Positions 52,464-59,450 of a stretch of DNA of 64,000 bases are shown here, piece by piece. The notes under the pieces were generated by a model that was given only the letters and a program-made list of their open reading frames with translations, was not told the DNA's origin and ran no database searches. The DNA is from Neolewinella aquimaris (lineage in GTDB: Bacteria > Bacteroidota > Bacteroidia > Chitinophagales > Saprospiraceae). Location: positions 186,001 through 250,000 of the forward strand of contig NZ_JACIFF010000008.1 in the NCBI RefSeq assembly GCF_014197245.1, read 5' to 3'. The translations under genes and the position numbers were made by a program. How positions within the stretch are numbered: position 1 is the stretch's first letter; every line of letters starts with the position of its first letter.

Positions 52464-54638
52464 TCACGCTTTCGTCAGCCGCAGGTAATCGAGCAGGGCC
52501 ACGTTGACCTCGCCGTCCATGTTGTGGTTCCAGTCGGCGAAGTACAGCCGCACGGTGTTAGGACCTTCCCTCAGCGTAACCCGGTGCGCATTGGTGTGCC
52601 CCCAGTTCGACCAGTCTCCGGCACCACGCTGGGGAAAGACTACCGCACCGGCATAGTTGCCGTTGACCGTCAGGCTCCGGATCGCGCATTTATTGTCGGT
52701 GTTAATCGGTCCGCTCCCGTTGGCAAAGCGAACATCCAGGAGGTACGTCCCCGCCGCCGGCACTTCGATCGAAAAGTCGATCTCCCGATTCTCGTGGAGG
52801 CTTAGCCGGATGAAGCCCTTACCGGTATAATTTTCGGACGGGAATCCGGAGGCAGGTGCGTAAGCCTCCGCCTGGTACACGTGGACGACCGGCGTGATCG
52901 CAACCGGCTCGCTGGCAAAGGCCTCGTGGCCGAACTCATCGACGGCCGCCACCTGGTAGGAAGCGAAGGTTCCCAGGGTAACCCGGAAACGATTGTCGGT
53001 GGTGTCGGCCAGCAATTCTCCATTGCGGTATACGTGATAGTGGCTGGCACCGAGCACCCGGGTCCACTGCAGGACATCCCCCACCCGGCCGGCCCAGAGG
53101 GTGGGCAGGGAGGACTGATTCCGTACCTCCGTAATCGTGCGGTAGGGCAGGTCGTGATTGTCGAGTTGAATGTCGATGACGTGGTGGCCCGTTGCGCCTC
53201 CCCCGATAAAGGCCATCTCCGCCGGGTCACCGTCGATGGTCACCGTACGTATCCGGCGGCCGTGGCCATGTACCGTGATGTCCAGGGTAGCACCACGGTA
53301 CCGAAATCCGCTGAGGGTACGCTTACCGGCAAAGGACCGCGGCACGGTGGGATGGAAGTACAGTCCATCGGCCCGAAATTCCATACCCAAAAACACCCGG
53401 TAAGCCATGGCCAGGTTTCCGGCGATACTCCAGAGCATGCGGTGGGAATTTACCTCAGTACCGACGATGCCGCCATTCTCGCACACCAGGTTTTCGTAAT
53501 TGCTCAGGGCGAGGGCGGCGGTGCGGTACAGGGCGCCCAGCCCGTGTTCCAGGGCGGCGCCGTTGCCGGTACGCGCCGCGGCCCAGTTCCAGTATGCCTG
53601 CACGAAGGGCCAGATGGCATTGTTGTGGTAAGGGGGCATATCCGGAATCTGGGGATATATGCAACTCACGCCGAAGGGGGTGTGGGGCGACCGCTCCATG
53701 ATCGACGCAGCCTGTTCACTGTCCGCAATGCCGAAGAGAACGCAAAGGGCTTCCCCCAGGGCTTCGAAGCGGGGAGATACGAGCAGCTCATCGCGTCCGT
53801 AGAGAAATTGCCCGTAGTACCCCTTATCCAGGAGCCAGAGACGATCGTTCATGGCTTGCTTGATCGTGGCGGCGACCTCCGCGGTATCCCCGGTCGATCG
53901 TCCTAGCTCCTGCCCCATGCGCACCAGAATATCGTGGGCCCGGTAGTGCACCGCATTGGTACCGAGGCAGAGGGATTCGTAAATGTCGGCACTGTCCATC
54001 CAGCGCGGATAAGTCTGTTCGCGCCAGTCGAGAAAGGAAGATTCGCCCCGGTACAGGCCGGTTCGGGGGTCCGGCAGCGTCTTGGCGTCGTCCGTCAGCG
54101 TATCCCTCACGGTCGGAAACACTTCCTCCAGCCAGTCGCGGTCGCCCGTGACCCGGTATACCTCCCAGGCAGCCAGCACCCAGGTGGTGCGATCGGAAGA
54201 CACGGGCCAGGCCCCGCCGGTACCGGTATCCTGTACGATCCGCCCCCGCCTCACTTTAGACCGAAGGCTGGCCATCACCGCCGCCGGATCGTGTATCGCC
54301 ATGGCCAGCAACGCGCTGTAACTAACGTCGCGGGTCCAGACGCCCGACCACTTTGCGCCGGTGCGCAGGGTACCGTCGGGTTCCACATTTCGGTGGGCTT
54401 CCTGACGGGCAAGATTGAAGAGGGCATCCACTAGTGGATGGTCGGAGGTGTACATGGGGCCCGGGGGCACGTCCTCGGCCAGTTTCCATTCGGTGGCGGG
54501 ATCACGGTCTTCCCGGATCGTCTCCCCGTAGTTGGAGCGCAGGTGGGCGGCCGAAAGGGCCTCGGCGTAGGTTTCCCCCTGTTCGATCCGGTTGGCGTGA
54601 AGGGTGTAGTAAGTAGACGTGAATAGGGGCGGGGGCAT
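52464..54638 (-). CDS. Six-hairpin glycosidase-like protein with C-terminal carbohydrate-binding module
   Basis: Protein of 724 aa. Residues about 30-460 are an alpha/alpha-toroid glycosidase (WTRDVSYSALLAMA, GAWPVSSDRTTWVLAAWEVY, DWREQTYPRWMDSADIYESL), of the glycogen-debranching or GH63/GH78-like clan. Residues about 509-578 resemble a fibronectin-III module. Residues about 586-724 (YQAEAYAPASGF and ADWNHNMDGEVNVALLDYLR) are a jelly-roll carbohydrate-binding module. No signal peptide is visible at the start, which is odd for an enzyme with a binding module. Substrate unknown. Confidence 0.75.
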   Translation of the reverse strand: MPPPLFTSTYYTLHANRIEQGETYAEALSAAHLRSNYGETIREDRDPATEWKLAEDVPPGPMYTSDHPLVDALFNLARQEAHRNVEPDGTLRTGAKWSGVWTRDVSYSALLAMAIHDPAAVMASLRSKVRRGRIVQDTGTGGAWPVSSDRTTWVLAAWEVYRVTGDRDWLEEVFPTVRDTLTDDAKTLPDPRTGLYRGESSFLDWREQTYPRWMDSADIYESLCLGTNAVHYRAHDILVRMGQELGRSTGDTAEVAATIKQAMNDRLWLLDKGYYGQFLYGRDELLVSPRFEALGEALCVLFGIADSEQAASIMERSPHTPFGVSCIYPQIPDMPPYHNNAIWPFVQAYWNWAAARTGNGAALEHGLGALYRTAALALSNYENLVCENGGIVGTEVNSHRMLWSIAGNLAMAYRVFLGMEFRADGLYFHPTVPRSFAGKRTLSGFRYRGATLDITVHGHGRRIRTVTIDGDPAEMAFIGGGATGHHVIDIQLDNHDLPYRTITEVRNQSSLPTLWAGRVGDVLQWTRVLGASHYHVYRNGELLADTTDNRFRVTLGTFASYQVAAVDEFGHEAFASEPVAITPVVHVYQAEAYAPASGFPSENYTGKGFIRLSLHENREIDFSIEVPAAGTYLLDVRFANGSGPINTDNKCAIRSLTVNGNYAGAVVFPQRGAGDWSNWGHTNAHRVTLREGPNTVRLYFADWNHNMDGEVNVALLDYLRLTKA

Positions 54639-54681
54639 AAACGGGCGGCTTGTATGTTCTCAATGGCAACCGGGGGGACGA

Positions 54682-54711
54682 TTGTTCGTCCACGCCATCA
54701 GCGTATATTTT
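54682..54711 (+). promoter_or_regulatory. Promoter of the GH16 gene
   Basis: TTG at 54682-54684, spacer of 19 nt, TATATTTT at 54704-54711. Seven of eight -7 positions match the Bacteroidota consensus, with normal spacing. The ATG at 54747 is about 30 nt downstream of the expected start. Confidence 0.45.
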
Positions 54712-54746
54712 CTGATCTTGTTGCGATCAATCGCCTTCGCTTCGCC

Positions 54747-55553
54747 ATGTACCAGATCTTCCCGTTAACTATTGTCTCTGCCCTTTTCTTCACCGGTTGT
54801 TCGACCACCGCTACACCCGGTCAGTCCGTCGCGGAGCAAAATTCGCAACGCCAACTCCTCTGGTCCGATGAATTCAACGGCAACCAGCTCGACACCACCA
54901 ACTGGAACATCCTGCTTGGCGACGGCTGCCCGAACCTCTGCGGCTGGGGCAACAACGAACGACAGATCTACACGGCCGACAATCACCGATTGGAGGACGG
55001 AAACCTCATCATCACGGTCCGCAAGGAAGGCGATACCTATACCTCCACCCGCCTGAGCACCAAAGACAAGCATGCCTTTAAGTACGGTCGTATCGAAGCC
55101 CGCGCGAACCTCCCCGTCGGCGAGGGACTCTGGCCCGCCTTCTGGATGCTCGGCCAGAACATCGACGAGGTCGGCTGGCCGCTGGCCGGGGAGATCGATA
55201 TCCTAGAGTACGTCGGCCGCGCCCCGGGCGAGATCTTCACCACTCTCCACACCGCCGCCAACCACGGGGGCAACGCCACTACCCGTACCTTCCCCATTCC
55301 GAATATCGAGGAAGGCTACCACGTTTTCGCCGTCGAGTGGACCGCCGACTGGATGACCTTCCACGTTGACGACCAGCTGGTCCACACCTTCGACCCCGCG
55401 GAGCGCACCGAAGAAGTCTGGCCCTTCGACCAGCCCTTCTTTATCCTGCTCAACGTCGCCATCGGCGGCAATTTTGGCGGCCCCGAAGTAGACGACTCCG
55501 TCTTTCCCCAGGAGTATCTCGTGGACTACGTGCGCGTCTACGCCCCGGAATAG
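54747..55553 (+). CDS. GH16-family glucanase lipoprotein
   Basis: Protein of 268 aa from the ATG at 54747, after a Bacteroidota-type promoter. The lipobox FFTGC ends in Cys18. The catalytic GH16 motif E-I-D-I-L-E is at residues 149-154 (Glu149 nucleophile, Glu154 acid/base, Asp151 assisting). WSDEFNGNQLDTTNWN and GLWPAFWMLG are typical of laminarinase/beta-1,3(4)-glucanase members. As a surface lipoprotein it would cut algal or microbial beta-glucans. Its end overlaps the convergent VOC gene by 16 bp. Confidence 0.9.
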   Translation: MYQIFPLTIVSALFFTGCSTTATPGQSVAEQNSQRQLLWSDEFNGNQLDTTNWNILLGDGCPNLCGWGNNERQIYTADNHRLEDGNLIITVRKEGDTYTSTRLSTKDKHAFKYGRIEARANLPVGEGLWPAFWMLGQNIDEVGWPLAGEIDILEYVGRAPGEIFTTLHTAANHGGNATTRTFPIPNIEEGYHVFAVEWTADWMTFHVDDQLVHTFDPAERTEEVWPFDQPFFILLNVAIGGNFGGPEVDDSVFPQEYLVDYVRVYAPE

Positions 55554-56026
55554 GCAGACAGGTCCAGCGGCCGCGTGTACATTTCGATCTCCCCGCTTTC
55601 CGTTCGCGGCCATGCTTCCTGCGGCCGGTCCCAGTACAACTCCACCCCGTTCCCGTCCGGGTCGTTGAGGTAGATCGCCTCGCTCACGCCGTGGTCGGCC
55701 GCGCCCGTTAGGGGGTATTTCGCGGCGAGTAGTCTGCGGTAGGCCACTGCCAGATCACTGCGCTCGGGGTACAAAATGGCCGTATGGTACAGTCCCACTC
55801 CCCGTACCGGTGCCGGCGGAGCGCCCAGACTGTGCCAAGTGTTAAGCCCGATGTGGTGGTGGTATCCGCCGGCGGAGATAAAGGCCGCCTGGGTGCCGTA
55901 CCGCGTTATTTCCTCAAAACCCAGCAGCCCACAGTAAAACGCCAGGGCACGCTCCAGGTCGGCCACTTTCAGGTGTACATGACCGATACGGGTCTGCGCG
56001 GGAATTCGGTATTCACTGGATGCCAT
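55538..56026 (-). CDS. VOC-superfamily dioxygenase-like protein (CatE-like)
   Basis: Protein of 162 aa from the ATG at 56026, after which TRIGHVHLKVADLERALAFY begins. VOC ligands are in GHVHLKV (His), LYHTAILY (His) and DGNGVELYWDR (Glu), the extradiol dioxygenase/CatE order. Sequence like SAGGYHHHIGLNTW is a hallmark of the CatE-type subgroup. The gene converges with and overlaps the GH16 gene by 16 bp. Substrate not known. Confidence 0.82.
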   Translation of the reverse strand: MASSEYRIPAQTRIGHVHLKVADLERALAFYCGLLGFEEITRYGTQAAFISAGGYHHHIGLNTWHSLGAPPAPVRGVGLYHTAILYPERSDLAVAYRRLLAAKYPLTGAADHGVSEAIYLNDPDGNGVELYWDRPQEAWPRTESGEIEMYTRPLDLSAYSGA

Positions 56027-56203
56027 TTCAGCGGGTTTCCTGAAGAACAACACGCCCGCCAAAATAGATGTACCTACACACACTTTGGGCGGCGGCGCGC
56101 GGGTGCTGTGTAATTCAGAAGAGCTGAGTGGGTCCGGTCATAAACATTTCCTCCTTCCATCAATTTGAGAAGGCGTACAATCATTAACCAAAAGACTTAC
56201 CTT

Positions 56204-56776
56204 ATGATGACCTCCGACCAGGTACTCAGCCGCCTCCAGGCGGGCAACGAACGTTTCGTATCCGACAAACTCGACGGCAAACTCCAAAATTCATCGCGCC
56301 GCGGTGAGCTGACCTCCGGACAGGAGCCCTACGCCATCGTGCTGAGCTGTGCCGACAGCCGGGTCGTACCCGAACTGGCCTTCGATACCGGTCTCGGCGA
56401 AATATTCGTCGTGCGCGTAGCCGGCAACATCGCCAATACCTCCTCCATCGCCAGCATCGAGTACGCCGTGGCCCACATCGGCTCACCCGTTATCGTCGTA
56501 CTCGGCCACGAAAGCTGCGGTGCCGTCACCGCCGCCATGAAGGGAGGCGACAACGGCTATAACCTCAACCACCTGGTAGCCCACATCCAGCCGGCCATCA
56601 ATTCCGCCTCCGACGACGCTTCCGTCAACGATGTCGTCAAGAAGAACGCAAAGCTCACCGCGAAGGACCTCCAGGACCGCAGCAGCATCATCCGCCAGGC
56701 CGTTGAAGGGGGCAAGGTTCAAATCGTGCCCGCTTTCTACAATCTGGATACGGGTAAGGTCGACCTACTGAACTAA
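56204..56776 (+). CDS. Beta-carbonic anhydrase
   Basis: Protein of 190 aa from the ATG at 56204 (ATG also at 56207); an upstream TTG frame start at 56165 is less likely. The zinc ligands are Cys49, His102 and Cys105 (GHESCGAV), and the active-site Asp51-Arg53 pair lies in LSCADSRVVPE. It interconverts CO2 and bicarbonate. It ends 2 bp before the stop of the convergent gene at 56779. Confidence 0.93.
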   Translation: MMTSDQVLSRLQAGNERFVSDKLDGKLQNSSRRGELTSGQEPYAIVLSCADSRVVPELAFDTGLGEIFVVRVAGNIANTSSIASIEYAVAHIGSPVIVVLGHESCGAVTAAMKGGDNGYNLNHLVAHIQPAINSASDDASVNDVVKKNAKLTAKDLQDRSSIIRQAVEGGKVQIVPAFYNLDTGKVDLLN

Positions 56777-56778
56777 GG

Positions 56779-58065
56779 CTAATCACCCGCTGACTGTAAA
56801 TAAGCAGTCAGCCGCTGCTCGAGTCGGTCGAGCCGGGCGAGGTTCTGAAAGCGCACGTCACTAAAGATGACTGACAGGTCGATCGGTGAAGGCCGGTAAG
56901 CCTGAGCGAGCGCCTTCAGGGCCTCTTCTGTTTGGTCCTGGAGGGAAAAGTATTTCGCCATTTGCAGCATCGCCGTGCTGCGATCTTCGGAGGTACTAGA
57001 TAGTTGGAACGCCCGCTGCAAATACGGAAGCCCCTCCTCCGGCCGCCCCGCTTGGGTGTACACCAGCCCGATCTCAGCTATAGTGACTACGCTCTGCGGT
57101 GAATACTGGAGTATGGAATCAAGGTAAGTGACCGCCCGTGCGTACTGCTTACGCCCCAAAGCTTCATCCTTAGCCGTCCAAAAATCCAGCACGACATTCG
57201 AATATTCTCCCCATAATGTCGTCTCGATAAACGGTTCGCCCGGAGCACTCACCACTTCCAGGGTGTAGTCGCGCCAGTCAAAGGAACAGGCCAGAAACTG
57301 ATCGGCCTCCAGGGGCGGACCCCACTCACTGCGATCTACCCCGTCCCCGTAGTAGACGCGAAACCACCGTCCGCCGACCGGGATTTCTACCCAGAGTTCA
57401 TTCTCCCGCACCTCGCCGTAGCTGAGCACCTTCCCGGCCACCACACGGTGTGGCAAATCGAGGTACTGGAGGGCCAGGGAAAGCAGGAGATGTTTGCGGC
57501 GTGCGGTCGTACTGCGGCGGTACACATCCTCCAGCAGTGGACGGTCGTAATCGAATGCTTCGGGATTGCGCACGGTTTTGACCCGCCGGCCCAGGCGGCG
57601 GATCAGTCGGTTTACTGCTTCGACGGTGGTATCCCCCGGTTCCAGCGTGCCGAATTCCGTCTTGTCGATGTCTTCCCGCACGAGCGGCGGTAAGGCATAC
57701 TGAAGTGCGACCGTACCTTCCTCAAGTGGCGGCCAGTTGATCGCACCATCGGTCATTGCGCTATTATCCGGATCCCAGGCGGGAGTAGAAGTTACCCGCA
57801 CCCGGTAGCTCAAATGCAGGCTATCCCGGGGACGGATGGGGTCCACCTCCCATCGGTATGCGTTCTCCTGTCCACCCGCCGGTTGCTCCGAAAAGCGAAG
57901 CTGACTTACCGATTGCCCCTCCACATCCAGTGGCAGTTTAGTGTAAATGACGCCCGCGGCGGCCCGCTCCGGTAAGTAAAGGGTCTCACGCACGTTGTAC
58001 ACCGACTGGCACGCCACCCCCCGGCCGAAAGACAAGAAAATCAGCAGAACAAATAAATCACGCAC
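56779..58065 (-). CDS. Transglutaminase-like protein without catalytic residues, with TPR C-terminus
   Basis: Protein of 428 aa starting GTG (58065) with a signal peptide (LFVLLIFLSFGRGVA). Residues about 30-160 look like a DUF3857-type beta domain (LHLSYRVRVTSTP). Residues about 180-270 resemble a transglutaminase core (TTARRKHLLLSLALQYLDLPHR, ENELWVEIPVGGRWFRVYYG), but the usual Cys, His and Asp of the triad are replaced. The last 110 residues have TPR-like repeats (AEIGLVYTQAGRPEEGLPYL, AKYFSLQDQTEEALKALAQA). Probably a periplasmic binding or scaffold protein rather than an enzyme; function unknown. Confidence 0.6.
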   Translation of the reverse strand: MRDLFVLLIFLSFGRGVACQSVYNVRETLYLPERAAAGVIYTKLPLDVEGQSVSQLRFSEQPAGGQENAYRWEVDPIRPRDSLHLSYRVRVTSTPAWDPDNSAMTDGAINWPPLEEGTVALQYALPPLVREDIDKTEFGTLEPGDTTVEAVNRLIRRLGRRVKTVRNPEAFDYDRPLLEDVYRRSTTARRKHLLLSLALQYLDLPHRVVAGKVLSYGEVRENELWVEIPVGGRWFRVYYGDGVDRSEWGPPLEADQFLACSFDWRDYTLEVVSAPGEPFIETTLWGEYSNVVLDFWTAKDEALGRKQYARAVTYLDSILQYSPQSVVTIAEIGLVYTQAGRPEEGLPYLQRAFQLSSTSEDRSTAMLQMAKYFSLQDQTEEALKALAQAYRPSPIDLSVIFSDVRFQNLARLDRLEQRLTAYLQSAGD

Positions 58066-58110
58066 GTCGGGTCACTTTTGAACACGTAAGGTAAGGATTG
58101 GTAAAATCGT

Positions 58111-58396
58111 GGTTCGTGGTGGTTCGTGGCATCCTGCCGCGGCCGGTTCGTGGCATCCTGCCGCGGCTACTGGTTCGTGGCTTCTAGCCGCGGTCGGTTC
58201 GTGGCATCTTGCCGCGGCCTTGTGGTTCGTGGCATCTTGCCGCGGTCATCATCGACCAGCAAAAGCAATTCCCTCACCATACAAAACGCTACAAACCCGA
58301 CTATCTAGCAACACCCACAGCGCCCCGGCAAGATGCCGGGAACCACCCGGTTCGTGGCATCCTGCCGCGGTCGGTTCGTGGCATCCTGCCGCGGTC
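58111..58396. repeat. GGTTCGTGGC repeat family, locus 2 (24-bp period)
   Basis: Units starting GGTTCGTGGC occur at 58111 (partial), 58121, 58145, 58172, 58196, 58224, 58349 and 58373, mostly spaced 24-28 bp, with the core GGTTCGTGGCATCCTGCCGC. A single inverse piece (GGCAAGATGCCGGGAACCACC region) lies near 58327-58346. It shares the core with locus 1 at 51139-51351. A frame through it (58109-58474) would give a protein of repeated GSWHPAA units, which is considered non-coding. Confidence 0.85.
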
Positions 58397-58563
58397 ATCA
58401 TCGGCCACCAAAAGCAATCTCCCCACATAAAAGCGCTACGCACGTACCCTGCCCGTCAAACAGGGTCGCCCTAGAAGGGCTCAACCTTTCCACCCTTCCC
58501 AATCCGCGTTGAGCTGTCCTATTAATCCACCACCCACCGGACCGGCTCACCCCTACCTTAATT
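58397..58563. other. Gene-free spacer
   Basis: After the repeats no ORF, terminator stem or promoter was recognised. It includes TCATCATCGGCC, a continuation of the repeat unit, and simple C-rich sequence before the stop of the lipoprotein gene. Confidence 0.4.
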
Positions 58564-58986
58564 TTATTCCCTCACGTAGCGCAGCGTATCTCCCCCTCCC
58601 ACCTCCGAGAGTTCCAGCTCCGTAGCGGTGAGCTTCGTGATAATGTAGCACCGCTCGGCATCGGGGATGCTGAGGTAGCGCCCGGTGGCGTCGTCGGTGG
58701 CGGCAGTGGGGCTACCGGGGCACTGCGGCCCGAGAATGAAGTTTTCGCCGGTCTCTTCGTCGCTGCCGTCGTAGCTCCTGATCATGCTATTCCCCTCAAA
58801 GCGCAGTACGCTCATGCGGTCGTCGGTACTGCGCCAGTTGCCCTGGAGTTCACCGGTGTTGTCGGTGGCGGTCGGTAAGGGATCGATCACTTTTGTTTCT
58901 TCTACCTGCGCCTCGGCGGGCGCTTCGTCTGCGGAGCAGGCGGAAAAAACCTGGAGAAACAGGAGAAGGAGGAAATACTTTGGCAT
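58564..58986 (-). CDS. Small lipoprotein of unknown function
   Basis: Protein of 140 aa from the ATG at 58986; an earlier in-frame ATG at 59046 would hide the signal. The lipobox VFSAC ends in Cys17. The mature part begins with an acidic E/A/P-rich linker and then a compact beta domain (LQGNWRSTDDRMSVLRFEGN, RCYIITKLTATELELSEVGG) reminiscent of lipocalin-like small lipoproteins. No conserved catalytic residues seen. Function not known. Confidence 0.7.
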   Translation of the reverse strand: MPKYFLLLLFLQVFSACSADEAPAEAQVEETKVIDPLPTATDNTGELQGNWRSTDDRMSVLRFEGNSMIRSYDGSDEETGENFILGPQCPGSPTAATDDATGRYLSIPDAERCYIITKLTATELELSEVGGGDTLRYVRE

Positions 58987-59450
58987 TCGGCGATGATATT
59001 TGGGTAAATAACCCAATTTCTTCGCTGTTGTGGTGAGGCACCGCACCTGCGTCCCCGCCCATTTGCTCTAATTATCTTCCCTAGGTGTGTACCAGATTGA
59101 CCAACGATCGGTCCGTCGGGGTCGCGATTTAACGTGGGCGATCGCCCCATCCGGCTAATTTCCCGGACGTATGCACTTACAATAAGCCTCTTCTCGGGTA
59201 GTGAATTTCGGGGATTTTGGCAACATATTCAGGCGGTTGGCCAGATGTTCGCTGATTAAGTGTTAAAATAATTAGCTTTTTCCAATACCGCTATTGCTTT
59301 CCCGTTAACAAATCAATCGTACGATTATTCGTGACGATTTACCGTGTCTCACCACGGTATTGTATTTGTGTTTTGCGTCTCTCTCTCTCACATTGTTAAT
59401 TATCAAGGATGGTATTTATTAATACGATCGCATGCGTAGGGGTCACACCC
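58987..59450. other. Divergent intergenic region with two palindromes
   Basis: This region lies between the minus-strand lipoprotein and the plus-strand PKD/CBM protein. The 12-bp palindrome AATCGTACGATT is at 59315-59326, and TACCGTG-tctcac-CACGGTA is at 59340-59359, just before a CT simple repeat (about 59377-59389). These could be operator sites for the PKD/CBM gene. No consensus -7 element was assigned. Confidence 0.4.

Noticed and set aside
58111-58396. CRISPR array at the second repeat locus
   Set aside because: The repeat period is about 24 bp with almost no spacer sequence, and no cas genes are present.
58109-58474. 121-aa frame of repeated GSWHPAA units
   Set aside because: Product of the 24-bp repeat array read in one frame; no start signal and no similarity expected.
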